Part shown: piece by piece, positions 44,066-52,946 of the stretch
How positions within the stretch are numbered: position 1 is the stretch's first letter
Layout of the letters: every line of letters starts with the position of its first letter
Origin: an uncultured Clostridia bacterium
GTDB taxonomy: Bacteria > Bacillota > Clostridia > Christensenellales > UBA1242
Reading direction: 5' to 3'
NCBI GenBank assembly: GCA_944383315.1
Contig: CALWPB010000007.1
Coordinates: 1-52,946, forward strand
Length of the DNA: 52,946 nucleotides
Made by a program: the position numbers and the translations under genes
Notes under the pieces: model-generated
Databases searched by the model: none
The model's input: only the letters and a program-made list of their open reading frames with translations
What the model was told of the DNA's origin: nothing

Positions 44066-45742
44066 TTATAGTTGGTCTACGGTGTCTATGCCGAGTAAGT
44101 ATAATGCATTTTTAATTGCTGTTGCTGTTTTGTCTATTAGGTTAAGGCGGGCAGCGGCAAGTGTGGTATCGTCTATACCTAATATTTTGTGATTTGTGTA
44201 AAACTGGCTAAATTTTGAAGTCAAATTAAATACGTAGTTAGCAAGTGGGGCAGGGTTAAGATTGCGGTAAACATTGAGTACTACAGATTCAAAATTGGCT
44301 ATTTCCTTGATTAGTGCGCTTTCTTCGGGGGCAACGAGTAAGGAATAATCAGTGTTTTGATAGTCTATATCTGCCTTTTCGAGTATTGATTGAATACGTG
44401 CGTAATTGTATTGCGCATAAACACTACTATCACCGTTAAAGTTTAGCGCGGTGTCCCAGTCAAATAGCACATTCTTTTCAGGACTGCATTTGAGTATCGA
44501 ATATTTAATCGCTCCATAGCCCACAACTTTTGCTTTTTCCGTATCAGGAGCACCACGGCGGGCGGTGATTGCTTCGTTTGCTTTTGCGGCTGCTTCTGCC
44601 ATAAAATCTTCAAGCAACACAACATTACCCTGACGAGTACTCATTTTGCCGTCTGGAAGCAGTACAAACGAATAATGCACAACTTCGGCGGGCTGAGACC
44701 CGAGCAAGCGAAGGGCGGCTGCAATTTGTTGGAAATATACTTTTTGGTCTTCACCTAACACCATTAGATTGCGGTCTGCACCGCTGTTTGCTTTATCTAT
44801 ACTATAACAAATATCACGCAAAGCATATAGACTTGTTTTGTCGTTTCGAGTAACTACAAGCATAGGGTCTTGAATACCTATGTTTTCGCCGTGCTGGTCA
44901 AGTACAAGTCTGCCATCAGGCGCTTCAAAAAGAGTAGGAGATTTACGGAGTTCATTAAGTACTTTATCTGTAATGTGTTCGTGAATGTAACGTGATTCGT
45001 AGTCAAATTTGTCCCAGTAAATACCGAGTTCGGCAAAAATTGCTGTTTGCCCTTTTATGCACGTGTCTACAATACGGCGGAATGCCGCGATTGTGTCCGC
45101 GTCTCCGTGTTCAAACTTTGCTAAAATTTCGAAAACTGCTGTTTCAATCTCGGGGTGCGTCTTTAATTGTTCGTTTATGTCGATATAAATTTGTAGCAAG
45201 TCATTGAAATTAACCTCTGCTTTGTCGCGAGTGGCATAAACTAGCATAGCAATTTGTTTGCCTACATCGTTTACAAAATAATGTACATCCGTTTTCCAGC
45301 CTAAAAATCTAAATACACGCACCAAACTATCACCAATCAGAGCATTGCGCGCTCTGCCAATGTGTGGGCTTGCGTTTGGATTGATACTTGTATGCTCGAT
45401 TAATACGGTTTTGCCTGCCATTCCGTTTGCAGCAGTAATTGATTCACTGTCAAGGCGCACATTTTCAAGCAAGGTTTTTGCCAAAAATTCGGGTTTAAAT
45501 GTAATGTTTAAAAAACCGTTTATGCTTTCGATTTTTTCAATATTTTCGTTTGCCAAATTTGTCGCCAATTCGTCTGCAATATCGATGGGTGCACGGTGTA
45601 AGGTCTTAGCAAATTTAAAACACGGAAGCGCAACATCACCCATATTCGCCTTTGGGGCTTCGAGATTGTCGCGAATTTCGGCGCGGTCGAGCGTGCTAAC
45701 CCCAGCAATTAAATCGGCTACATAATCAAATAAAATATTCAT
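44066..45742 (-). CDS. argS: Arginyl-tRNA synthetase
   Basis: 558 aa, normal length. Class I synthetase charging tRNA-Arg. Order: N-terminal Add1 domain; HIGH-type motif within INPNASPHIGRARNALIGDS (about 118-137; HIGR in place of HIGH); VHYFVNDVGKQ; KMSK-type KMSTRQGN (about 366-373); C-terminal DALR anticodon-binding helices with YNYARIQSIL. ATG after AAGGAGC. Divergent from the sialidase-like gene. The Arg in HIGR and the ArgS type fit AT-rich uncultured Bacillota. Confidence 0.95.
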   Translation of the reverse strand: MNILFDYVADLIAGVSTLDRAEIRDNLEAPKANMGDVALPCFKFAKTLHRAPIDIADELATNLANENIEKIESINGFLNITFKPEFLAKTLLENVRLDSESITAANGMAGKTVLIEHTSINPNASPHIGRARNALIGDSLVRVFRFLGWKTDVHYFVNDVGKQIAMLVYATRDKAEVNFNDLLQIYIDINEQLKTHPEIETAVFEILAKFEHGDADTIAAFRRIVDTCIKGQTAIFAELGIYWDKFDYESRYIHEHITDKVLNELRKSPTLFEAPDGRLVLDQHGENIGIQDPMLVVTRNDKTSLYALRDICYSIDKANSGADRNLMVLGEDQKVYFQQIAAALRLLGSQPAEVVHYSFVLLPDGKMSTRQGNVVLLEDFMAEAAAKANEAITARRGAPDTEKAKVVGYGAIKYSILKCSPEKNVLFDWDTALNFNGDSSVYAQYNYARIQSILEKADIDYQNTDYSLLVAPEESALIKEIANFESVVLNVYRNLNPAPLANYVFNLTSKFSQFYTNHKILGIDDTTLAAARLNLIDKTATAIKNALYLLGIDTVDQL

Positions 45743-45911
45743 TTTTTGCTCCTTAAAAATACTTTTTTATAAAAAATAGTGATTTTTTGCATTTTTTGAC
45801 GTTTTTTAGTATTTTTTTAATTTTTGCTTTAAAGAATAATTTAAGTTTAGCATATTTTGCCAAATAAATCAACGCGCAAACGCAAATTTGCAAGTTGTAA
45901 TTTTGATTTGT

Positions 45912-45940
45912 TTTACTTTTTCGATTATATATGTTATTAT
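45912..45940 (+). promoter_or_regulatory. Promoter giving a leaderless sialidase-like mRNA
   Basis: TTTACT, 17 nt, TATTAT with TG extension. Only AAAATA lies before the ATG at 45947, and there is no ribosome site. Confidence 0.55.
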
Positions 45941-45946
45941 AAAATA

Positions 45947-47152
45947 ATGATTAAAAAAAGTGTTTATGCCGCAATAGTTTTAAGTGGCACTGCGGTGTTG
46001 CTTGCTGTTGTTTTGGTGATTGTTTGGTTTGCGACACAACGTAGTATTGATGACTTTTTGCCGATTAAAATCGTTGAATTGCCACAACAGAATATGACGA
46101 CGGTCGATAGTGGCGGTTATCTGGGGCAACCCGATATGGTGCGCACGCGTTCGGGGAAATTTATTACTATTTACCCGCAAGGGCACGGCTATGGTAGCCT
46201 AATTATGCAAACGAGCCAAGACGGGAAAACTTGGGTAAACAGTAGCACCCCGAGTTCGTGGGCAAATTCACAGGAAGTCCCCACACTTTATACACTCGAC
46301 TTCGTGGATGGCACACAATGGCTGATATTAATTTCGGGCAAACCATATTGGACAGCCGCAGGGCTACGGGCAGACGGTTTTCAGTATAGCATTTCACGTG
46401 ATGATGGGGTTACGTGGAGCGAGTTTAAGACAGTGCATAGCCCGATGGACTGCATAGTTGCTATGAGTAGCCTTACTCAACTTAAAAGCGAGGGCGAATT
46501 TGTGGATAAATGGCTTGGCACTTTCCATACGCACGAGTTTGTAAATTATGGTACAGTGCTTAGTTTTGATGCGCAGGGCAATGCTATTTGGTCGACTCCA
46601 AAACCCCTTTTGGACGAATACCGCAGCATTGAGCGGGCAAACAAACTTTGCGAAATTGAGATTATCCGCGCACCCGATGATACTCTCGTAATGCTTACGC
46701 GCAACGAAGCCCGCGGGGGACATACTTCAATGATATGTCTTTCGCAGGACGAGGGGCAAACGTGGAGCGAGCCAAAGTATTTGCCCTCATATCTTTCGGG
46801 CGACCGCTTTCAAGCGGCAATAGATGACAGTACGGGGAAATTACTGTTGTCTTTCCGCCAAATTGTTCCCTATGGGCAAAACGCACTCTCGCTTGACAAA
46901 TTTATGACAAAAGGCTGGGTGCTGTGGGTAGGGAATTTAGCCGATTTAATTGACTACGCAAACGTACAGTTTACAGGCGATATTTTGGGCGAAAAACTTA
47001 TACTGCTTGGCGCCGATTCAAGCGGTGATTGTGGATATAGCGGGGTTGTGGCAAGTAATGGCACCGTTACCGCCGTTTCCTATGGCTATTTTGACACAAG
47101 TGGCAACCCAATCATTCGCGCGGTTAGTTTTAATTATGAAAATTTAAACTAA
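45947..47152 (+). CDS. Sialidase-fold (BNR/Asp-box) protein, membrane-anchored
   Basis: 401 aa. TM/signal anchor at about residues 5-30 without a clear cleavage site. The body is a six-bladed propeller type: GQPDMVRTRSGKFITIY (start of blade 1, with an Arg as in the sialidase triad), then Asp-boxes SQDGKTW, SRDDGVTW and SQDEGQTW. Also LTRNEARGGHTSM and LLSFRQIV, which may supply further Arg residues. The start at 45947 is set by the promoter; the frame is open upstream. Likely an exo-sialidase or a related glycan hydrolase; activity is not certain since the full triad cannot be placed without alignment. Confidence 0.72.
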   Translation: MIKKSVYAAIVLSGTAVLLAVVLVIVWFATQRSIDDFLPIKIVELPQQNMTTVDSGGYLGQPDMVRTRSGKFITIYPQGHGYGSLIMQTSQDGKTWVNSSTPSSWANSQEVPTLYTLDFVDGTQWLILISGKPYWTAAGLRADGFQYSISRDDGVTWSEFKTVHSPMDCIVAMSSLTQLKSEGEFVDKWLGTFHTHEFVNYGTVLSFDAQGNAIWSTPKPLLDEYRSIERANKLCEIEIIRAPDDTLVMLTRNEARGGHTSMICLSQDEGQTWSEPKYLPSYLSGDRFQAAIDDSTGKLLLSFRQIVPYGQNALSLDKFMTKGWVLWVGNLADLIDYANVQFTGDILGEKLILLGADSSGDCGYSGVVASNGTVTAVSYGYFDTSGNPIIRAVSFNYENLN

Positions 47153-47201
47153 ACGCAACTTTAAAATTTAAACAAAATTATAAAAAATGTAGAAAATAGT
47201 A

Positions 47202-47228
47202 AAAAAAACGCAAAAAATGCGTTTTTTG
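47202..47228. terminator. Bidirectional terminator
   Basis: AAAAAACGCA / TGCGTTTTTT with a loop of As, between convergent genes. Confidence 0.75.
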
Positions 47229-47252
47229 TAAAATCATAGCGCTACCTATACC

Positions 47253-48680
47253 TTATTGTAAAACTTGCGCGTTTTCGGCAGCGAGTTCGCGTTCGGTCTC
47301 AAGGTTTAGATACGGATATGATGTTGAAATGTGATTTGCACTAAGATAGGGTTGCTGCACGTCGGGGGTGTGGAGATGCTGCTTGTAGCGGTGTTCAATG
47401 TCGGGGGATAGTGCGATAAGTGCCTTGTCCAAGCCCTTTGCTGAAACAGGGATGCGCCACTTGTACTCGTTTTGCGCGTTGGGGTGAGAGGCGGCATATG
47501 CGGCATTTGCCGTCTTTATTGTACAATAGAATAAGGTGTCGAGTGTTTGGTTTGCTTTTGGCTCAAATTCTTCTGTTAAGTAGCCTTTGTATTCCTGTGC
47601 AATCTCGCGGACTTTCTTGTCAAACGTACCATTTTTGATTTGGTCGACAAGTTCATATTGCCCACGAAGAAAGGTCTCGACCTCGCTGGTCTCGAGTGGA
47701 AACTTGCGTTTTTCCTGAGTGACAGTGTCTATTTCTTCATTTGTTTTGTCCAATAATTGCTGCTTTATGCAATTCTCGAGATATTCATCCATATTTAAGT
47801 TTTGCCCTTCCGACGTCAAAATTTTAGTGTTTTTATCCCATAGCGACCAAATCGCTTTTTTGCGTTCTACATTTGCCATAGAAAAGAGCGCCACGCGCTC
47901 CGTGTTAAACGACGAGTGTTTGTGCTCGGGTTCTTCACCAAAGCCAATATATGGTGCCCCTTTAATGGTAGCGAGCAAAGGGCTGTGCGCTTCTGCACCC
48001 TCAAATATCTCGGGGTTGTGCGTATGAATATCTTGTAGTAGTTCTACGAACTTGGGAGCAAGTTGGTAAGTTGTGTAAATCAAGAAAGTGTCGTTTCGTT
48101 TGTCGCTTGCGGAAAATTTAAAGTGCATAGGCAGGTTCGTGTCCCAACAGTATTTGGCTACCTCATTAGCGAGCGGCAGGATATGCTGGGCTTTGAGATT
48201 GATATACAAGCGCACCTTGTTTTGCTTGTCCGAATTAAAAAAGTTGTTGATATGTAGAAAACCTGCTTCGTCTAGCATAAACATTTGGCTCTTGACCACT
48301 CGCAATTGTTTAGAAGGGAGCAAGTCATTAAAATCTTGGGTAAAAAACTTGAAATACCCTCCATTACTCTCGATATACTCGGGGAGAAAGGCAGGATCGC
48401 TACGCACCTGCATAGTTTCGCTATATGCAGGGCTAGCCTTGTTGTTAGGGATGTGTTTGCCTAGGAAATCATACCAATAGTGGTATATATTTTTCAAAAA
48501 ATCCTCGATTTCTGGCTCACTAATTTTGATGCCTGAGTTATGCGCATTGACGTTAACTAGATATAAATATGGAATAGCGATGGGCTTTTGCGAAATTTGT
48601 GCGACGTGGTCGATTAAATCAGTATAGCCCTGTCTATCAAATACCAAATTTTGTAGAAAAGCAACCTTGTTTGGATCCAT
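47253..48680 (-). CDS. HopA1-like protein, unknown role
   Basis: 475 aa. The middle (about 150-270) has the layout of the HopA1/LxmY-type family: VRLYINLKAQHILPLANEVA, then MHFKFSASDKRNDTFLIY, then GAPYIGFGEEPEHKHSSFNTER. The GxGxEP…SFxxxR block is the most telling part. The C-terminal 180 residues are helical. The ATG at 48680 is behind GGAGAG; the longer open frame would overlap the gene in front. Third gene of the ychF operon. The HopA1 fold occurs in effectors and in peptide-modifying enzymes, but no precursor peptide or other RiPP gene is nearby. Weak match; named only as a pointer. Confidence 0.5.
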   Translation of the reverse strand: MDPNKVAFLQNLVFDRQGYTDLIDHVAQISQKPIAIPYLYLVNVNAHNSGIKISEPEIEDFLKNIYHYWYDFLGKHIPNNKASPAYSETMQVRSDPAFLPEYIESNGGYFKFFTQDFNDLLPSKQLRVVKSQMFMLDEAGFLHINNFFNSDKQNKVRLYINLKAQHILPLANEVAKYCWDTNLPMHFKFSASDKRNDTFLIYTTYQLAPKFVELLQDIHTHNPEIFEGAEAHSPLLATIKGAPYIGFGEEPEHKHSSFNTERVALFSMANVERKKAIWSLWDKNTKILTSEGQNLNMDEYLENCIKQQLLDKTNEEIDTVTQEKRKFPLETSEVETFLRGQYELVDQIKNGTFDKKVREIAQEYKGYLTEEFEPKANQTLDTLFYCTIKTANAAYAASHPNAQNEYKWRIPVSAKGLDKALIALSPDIEHRYKQHLHTPDVQQPYLSANHISTSYPYLNLETERELAAENAQVLQ

Positions 48681-48702
48681 TTTTCTCTCCATTTTAGAGT
48701 GT

Positions 48703-49179
48703 TTAAGCTTTTGCAATCTCGCGGTCTTGAGATTGGGTGCGCACACTCACTTTGGAAATAGTTTCGTTGAGCGCGCGTTCCATTTGGGCTGAATTGGTGT
48801 AGATTCCGTTGTACAGCGATTTGGTCGCAAGATTAAATGAAGTTTTGGGACTGTAACCATTATCAAGTAGTTTTAGTTCAAAAAGGTCGCGCTCGGATGC
48901 AATTTGAAGGGGTATAGACTTTGCAACTCTATTTGTAAAAGTTTGCATTTTTTGGTCTATTAACTGTTCTAGCCCCGCATCTTGAGGGGCAGCGCAAGCA
49001 TTTTGATAAAATTCAGTCAAATGGCTTGCAAGATTTCCAACTAATTGATTTGAAAAAAGGTTGACAAATTCTTGTTCATCTCTTTTGAGTGTATCGTTGT
49101 TTTCAACATTAAATTGTTGCAAAATTTCGCGAAACTCTTTCCAAAATTTCTTGTTCTTCTCTTTTAAATATTCTTCCAT
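48703..49179 (-). CDS. Hypothetical helical protein
   Basis: 158 aa, all-helical by pattern, soluble, no known motif (EEYLKEKNKKFWKEFREIL start; ERDLFELKLLDNGYSPKTSF in the middle). AGGGGGAATT before the ATG. It lies 8 bp after ychF and 22 bp before the HopA1-like gene, so the three form one operon. It is probably a partner of the HopA1-like protein. Confidence 0.55.
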   Translation of the reverse strand: MEEYLKEKNKKFWKEFREILQQFNVENNDTLKRDEQEFVNLFSNQLVGNLASHLTEFYQNACAAPQDAGLEQLIDQKMQTFTNRVAKSIPLQIASERDLFELKLLDNGYSPKTSFNLATKSLYNGIYTNSAQMERALNETISKVSVRTQSQDREIAKA

Positions 49180-49187
49180 AATTCCCC

Positions 49188-50282
49188 CTAAACATTAAAT
49201 CTAAACAGCATAACATCGCCGTCTTGTACAACATAATCTTTGCCTTCCATACGCACTTTGCCCGCTTCTTTTGCTTGGTTGTACCCGCCACAAGCAACGA
49301 GTGTGTCATAAGGCACAACTTCGGCTTTGATAAAACCGCGCTCAAAATCGGTATGAATGACTCCCGCAGCCCCTGGGGCTTTTGTGCCACGCGGTATTGT
49401 CCAAGCGCGCACTTCTTTTTCACCAGCGGTAAGGTAACTGATAAGCCCAAGTAAATGATAACTTGCTTTGATGAGTCTATTGAGCCCAGATTCTTCAATG
49501 CCAAATTCTCGTTTGTATTCTTCAAATTCGTCCGCATCAAGTTCCGCAAGTTCGGCTTCGATATCAGCACAAATTTCGAGATGTTCGGCGTGTTCCTTGT
49601 TCGCAATTTCACGTACAGCCGTGATGTATGGGTCGGTAAGGGTATTTGCCATTTGCTCTTGACTAATGTTTGCCACATATAACGTTGGTTTTGAGGTAAT
49701 CATAAAGGCAGATTTGAGTATTTTCTGCTCATCATCTGTGAGTTCAAGACTGCGGCAGGGAAGCCCCTTTTGCAAATGTTCAAGCGCAAGGTTAAATACC
49801 GCAAATTGCTCTTTTGCTACTTTGTCGCCACCACGCGCAGCACGTTCGACACGTGCGATTTGCTTTTCAAGTGATTCTATGTCCGCAAGTATTAATTCAA
49901 GATTAATTGTTTCAATGTCTCGCGCGGGGTTGATACCGCCATCAACGTGAATAATGTTTGAGTTCTCAAAGCAACGTACAACGTGTACGATTGCATCAAC
50001 TTCGCGGATGTGCGACAAAAATTTGTTGCCCAAGCCCTCGCCTTTGCTCGCTCCACGCACAAGTCCTGCAATATCCACAAATTCAATAACCGCGGGGGTG
50101 ATTTTCTGCGTGTTGTACATTTTGCCGAGTACGTCAAGACGTTCATCAGGTACTGCTACCATACCTACATTTGGCTCAATGGTACAAAATGGATAATTCG
50201 CGCTTTGTGCGCCCGCGCGTGTTAGCGCGTTAAATAATGTGCTTTTGCCGACATTTGGCAGTCCTACAATTCCTAGTTTCAT
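49188..50282 (-). CDS. ychF: Redox-regulated ATPase YchF (OLA1 family)
   Basis: 364 aa from ATG 50282, exactly the family length; the 42 extra codons upstream are leader. AAGGAGCGAA precedes the ATG. G1 [15 protein letters not shown] at residues 6-20, switch [12 protein letters not shown]4 variant NISQE (the NxxE that gives ATP preference), C-terminal TGS domain ending in [13 protein letters not shown]. Binds ribosomes and negatively affects stress responses in studied bacteria. First gene of an operon with two uncharacterised genes; divergent from the HELIHE protein gene. Confidence 0.96.
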   Translation of the reverse strand: MKLGIVGLPNVGKSTLFNALTRAGAQSANYPFCTIEPNVGMVAVPDERLDVLGKMYNTQKITPAVIEFVDIAGLVRGASKGEGLGNKFLSHIREVDAIVHVVRCFENSNIIHVDGGINPARDIETINLELILADIESLEKQIARVERAARGGDKVAKEQFAVFNLALEHLQKGLPCRSLELTDDEQKILKSAFMITSKPTLYVANISQEQMANTLTDPYITAVREIANKEHAEHLEICADIEAELAELDADEFEEYKREFGIEESGLNRLIKASYHLLGLISYLTAGEKEVRAWTIPRGTKAPGAAGVIHTDFERGFIKAEVVPYDTLVACGGYNQAKEAGKVRMEGKDYVVQDGDVMLFRFNV

Positions 50283-50362
50283 AATTTCGCTCCTTAGATA
50301 TTTATTATAAAATAAAAAAAATTGTTTGTCTAGCATTCCACGCGCAATAATGAAGTTGATAC

Positions 50363-50391
50363 TTGAAAAATAGGACAAAATGTGGTATAAT
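50363..50391 (+). promoter_or_regulatory. Promoter giving a leaderless or near-leaderless mRNA
   Basis: TTGAAA (50363-50368), 17 nt, exact TATAAT (50386-50391). The ATG is at 50401, 9 nt after the -10 box, without a ribosome site. Confidence 0.7.
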
Positions 50392-50400
50392 AAGTTTATT

Positions 50401-51879
50401 ATGAACAAACCAGTTGTTTTTGAAAACGAACAGGAAAGACAGCAGTATATCGCCTATCTGTGCGAATATGCTCGCAATCTTGCCGAGCGCAATTTGGAAA
50501 CGATACCAAATTACGCAAACACTCGTACTGAACGCGAAATCGCAGTCCAGAGTTTTATCCTTTGTTTCCCTGAATATTGCGAAATAGGGCTAATAGAAGA
50601 TTTGATGAATATCGAAATCGCCGATATGGAATACAATGTAGACAAAAACCGCGATGGCGGAATTAATACAAAGGGGAGTAATGAATTCCCATTTCATAGA
50701 ATTAATGTGCAACGTAATAAACTCGATTTTTTAGATATGCCACGATATAATATAGACAATATTTTGCACGAACTTATACACGAAACGTGTTTTTATAACC
50801 TTGATTTTCAAGGCTTGAGTATTAGCGAACGCGAACACCTAATTCAGTCCAAATTAAAATCTCCCCGAATATTCACGGTTGAAGGTGTGGTCGAAGGGAT
50901 AACTCAACAAATTGTACATTCTATTGAATTTAAACGTCTTTGCAAGGAGTATAATTACAAGCCGCTTTGCGTCAGCAGTAATTATAATTTGGAAGTCGCT
51001 GTTACAGGGCTTATTAATTTGGTGTACGATGATGATTTGATTAAATGGCACACTTTTAGTGATGGATACGATTCGGCAATTTTTAGTAGCCAAGATACCG
51101 AACTTGCGCGATTGGGGAGAGTGTTGGATGTGCTTGGCTCGCAGTACACAGACAAGCGCGATAAGGAACTAAAAAAACGTAGGCTATTCCCCGAATATAG
51201 ACAGGTGCCTATCAAATATAACGAAAATTTACCAAATTTGATATGCAAAATTTTGCGCGGCTTTGTAGGCGAAAATTTAATGTATATGCAACTCGATTCG
51301 CAACAGAAAATTTTATTAAATGATTATTTGGACAAAATAGAACAAGTGTTTCGCGACCTAGATTTCCCGCGAGAAGAATTAAATACAATTTCTATAGATC
51401 TGCGCAAAGGAAATGAAGTCGATTATTCGCAGGTTGATAAAATATTAGACGATGTCGAATGTGCGCCTAATGATATAGTACACGTTTTTGGAGATGGGAA
51501 GGATAGTATAACCGTAGATTATCCATATATAGCAAAGAAAATTGCAAGGCTTGAACAAGATGACTTGATTGCGATTAGTCCCGAAGCAAATGCCTGCCAT
51601 AACGAGTTGTTGGACGAATATGCTAGAAAACTGAATCTCAAAATATATAGTGATTACCTAAAACAAAAACACGGCAATAAGTTGCGAATAAAGTCAGCAG
51701 CCCAATTTTTGCAAAAAGTGGATACAATAGCCCTTGCGAATCTTGATTTTAATACACTGTTTTTCGTGGATAGTTTGCTAGATAATACCCAAAGTACTTT
51801 GCCTAAAAAAAGCGAAATTGAGCAAAATAATATCCGCCGCGAAGTCAAACGTAACATCGAAACATATATGAATAAATAA
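50401..51879 (+). CDS. Putative zinc metallopeptidase-like protein (HELIHE), unknown family
   Basis: 492 aa, soluble, no signal peptide. The sequence NILHELIHETCFYN has an HExxH zinc motif at residues 123-127. VEGVVEGITQQI about 35 residues later provides Glu at the distance expected for the third ligand of a gluzincin. The rest is helical and rich in charged residues; the C-terminal 120 residues form a separate helical part. The start at 50401 is forced by the promoter. No family recognised. It could be an intracellular peptidase or an inactive relative. Transcribed alone; a weak hairpin at 51953-51980 may end it. Confidence 0.6.
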   Translation: MNKPVVFENEQERQQYIAYLCEYARNLAERNLETIPNYANTRTEREIAVQSFILCFPEYCEIGLIEDLMNIEIADMEYNVDKNRDGGINTKGSNEFPFHRINVQRNKLDFLDMPRYNIDNILHELIHETCFYNLDFQGLSISEREHLIQSKLKSPRIFTVEGVVEGITQQIVHSIEFKRLCKEYNYKPLCVSSNYNLEVAVTGLINLVYDDDLIKWHTFSDGYDSAIFSSQDTELARLGRVLDVLGSQYTDKRDKELKKRRLFPEYRQVPIKYNENLPNLICKILRGFVGENLMYMQLDSQQKILLNDYLDKIEQVFRDLDFPREELNTISIDLRKGNEVDYSQVDKILDDVECAPNDIVHVFGDGKDSITVDYPYIAKKIARLEQDDLIAISPEANACHNELLDEYARKLNLKIYSDYLKQKHGNKLRIKSAAQFLQKVDTIALANLDFNTLFFVDSLLDNTQSTLPKKSEIEQNNIRREVKRNIETYMNK

Positions 51880-52294
51880 GGAAAAAACTAGCCGCACTCA
51901 AATTATCGTTTGCTAAATGAAAATAAAATAAGAAATGCACATTATATTAAATAGCACAGAGAATTTTTTTGTGTGCTTTTGATTTGTCTCTTTTATAGTT
52001 ATTAAATTTTAAATCTTTTAGAATAATTTAATTAAAAATTTGACTTTGAACAAAAAATAATATAAAATCGTTATTGAAAAAAAGTGGTAAAATTACCGAA
52101 TTTTTTCAATAGTGGACATTTTGTTACTTAAAATAAATTATAACTAATGAAATTATGTATATTTAATCACGGTCTATTTATTATAGTTTATTAATATTTT
52201 TTGGCAAAAATGTAAAAATGTGCAAATTTATTTTACTAATTTTCATAAAAAATGCTAAAATAACTATATACTAAATAAAAGGAGAAGAAAACAA
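51880..52294. other. Leader/intergenic region with promoter and nested hairpin
   Basis: AT-rich. It contains a hairpin AGCACA/TGTGCT with a T tail at 51953-51980. A promoter TTGACT, 17 nt, TAAAAT lies at 52040-52068. Immediately at its expected start is a nested hairpin at 52073-52110: outer ATTGAAAAAA/TTTTTTCAAT, inner GGTAA/TTACC. No gene. Confidence 0.5.
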
Positions 52295-52405
52295 ATGCCT
52301 TATATAAGGACTAGGAGTCTATCTAGTGGGCGGAGAGAAGAAAGAGAGAAACAACTAAATATTCACCGCCCTAGAATAGCGAAGGGGGTGGTATTATGCA
52401 GTTAA
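52295..52405 (+). CDS. 36-codon upstream ORF overlapping the next gene
   Basis: MPYIRTRSLSSGRREEREKQ begins a very basic, Arg-rich 36-aa peptide with a good ribosome site (AAAGGAGAAG). Its stop overlaps the next gene's start by 10 nt, and the next gene's ribosome site (AAGGGGG) lies within it. The reading region contains GGGCGG/CCGCCC, able to pair. Probably a translated leader that couples or controls the downstream gene; it could also be a free small peptide. Confidence 0.5.
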   Translation: MPYIRTRSLSSGRREEREKQLNIHRPRIAKGVVLCS

Positions 52406-52946
52406 GCGCAAAAGCAAGGCTAGTAAGTATCATAGTAGCGGTAGTGTTTATGGCGGGAGCCTTAATCGGTAGCGGTACATATCTAATCATAAACCACATA
52501 AATAATGCTAATGCTTTAAATAGTGAAAGTAATTACAGCATAGGCAATATGATAAAAAGTACAAATAACAGTTTAGTAGACTATAACACATATTCTGCTT
52601 TGATGACCAAATTAGGCAACGATACCACAAGTACCCGTAAAAAATCACAAATCAACGGTGGCACACCAATAGTATTTCAAATGGGTACAGTACCAGGTAC
52701 AAGCACACCAATATACTGGGAAGTAGTGTACCAAACGGGTGATACAATCACCGTTTGGATGACACAACCATATACAGCAGAGTACTTCAACAATAATGGT
52801 GCAACGGTATCAAATGGTGTATTTGGTGGTGCTACACAGACGGACTACGATTATGAGAATGGTTATTCCCGTTCAACATTAAGGCAGGCTACTCAAAGGA
52901 TATACTCAGATTTAAATGCCGCTTATCCCGTATTTAGCAAGGTTGT
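52396..52946 (+). CDS. Secreted/anchored protein, 3' end outside the window
   Basis: At least 183 codons, open to the window edge. MQLSAKARLVSIIVAVVFMA begins a signal-anchor (about 8-31). An Asn/Ser/Thr-rich external part follows, with blocks such as TPIVFQMGTVPGTSTPIYWE, VWMTQPYTAEYFNNNG and SRSTLRQATQRIYSDL. No family recognised. Codon choice and the GC-richer leader differ slightly from neighbours. The ribosome site AAGGGGGTGG lies inside the upstream ORF. It looks like a surface protein of a lineage-specific family. Confidence 0.65.
   Translation, partial: MQLSAKARLVSIIVAVVFMAGALIGSGTYLIINHINNANALNSESNYSIGNMIKSTNNSLVDYNTYSALMTKLGNDTTSTRKKSQINGGTPIVFQMGTVPGTSTPIYWEVVYQTGDTITVWMTQPYTAEYFNNNGATVSNGVFGGATQTDYDYENGYSRSTLRQATQRIYSDLNAAYPVFSKV

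Noticed and set aside
47253..48680. Class V lanthipeptide-type gene cluster
   Set aside because: Only a weak HopA1-like match; no precursor peptide, kinase or transporter nearby.
1..52946. CRISPR array, IS element or prophage
   Set aside because: No regularly spaced direct repeats, no transposase or integrase and no phage genes seen.

Overview
The window is an AT-rich bacterial chromosome segment read with the standard bacterial code (no TGA inside genes). ParA/ParB with parS sites, rpmH-rnpA-yidD, yidC, mnmG-rsmG, mnmE and rlmH mark the neighbourhood of a replication origin of the Bacillota type. The surface proteins (BspA-like LRR lipoprotein, GLUG/Listeria-Bacteroides repeat protein, a sialidase-fold protein) suggest an uncultured host-associated Clostridia- or Bacilli-like lineage. 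That placement is an inference; no 16S gene is present. There is no dnaA here.

Left end (1-10.3 kb) is a defence island. A PLD-nuclease/SNF2 helicase and an Eco57I-type adenine methyltransferase form a two-gene restriction-like operon. Next to it lies an SF1 helicase with a C-terminal nuclease-like domain. The methyltransferase C-terminal recognition domain faces a second, different recognition domain on the opposite strand. A 102-bp near-perfect inverted repeat (1-102 / 1268-1369) brackets the two, and both sides are in the same reading frame. Inversion would therefore swap the recognition domain and keep one intact ORF: an apparent phase-variable specificity switch, and the most interesting system in the window.

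10.3-17.4 kb holds a small zinc-ribbon protein, a six-TM membrane protein, the LRR lipoprotein, a VWA protein and rlmH. 17.4-29.3 kb is the origin-like core. It has a 2-kb non-coding region with scattered DnaA-box-like sites and a 26-bp palindrome, then rpmH-rnpA-yidD (+), convergent with yidC, parB, parA, rsmG and mnmG (all -). Three parS sites lie between 23.8 and 25.0 kb. A tight cluster of six DnaA boxes lies at 28.92-29.04 kb next to a very AT-rich stretch, roughly where gene strand switches from - to +. That cluster is the best oriC candidate.

29.3-52.9 kb is a mixed housekeeping and lineage-specific region: a 1502-aa repeat surface protein, mnmE, an 899-aa anchored repeat protein, a cloverleaf-like structured element, an AT-hook/short-chain-dehydrogenase fusion, an epimerase, ndk, argS, a sialidase-like protein, an operon of ychF with two uncharacterised genes (one HopA1-like), a protein with an HELIHE motif, and the start of a secreted protein preceded by an overlapping 36-codon ORF. 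Three genes (starts at 10210, 45947 and 50401) have a -10 box only 6-9 nt before the ATG and no Shine-Dalgarno, so leaderless transcription seems to be in regular use.
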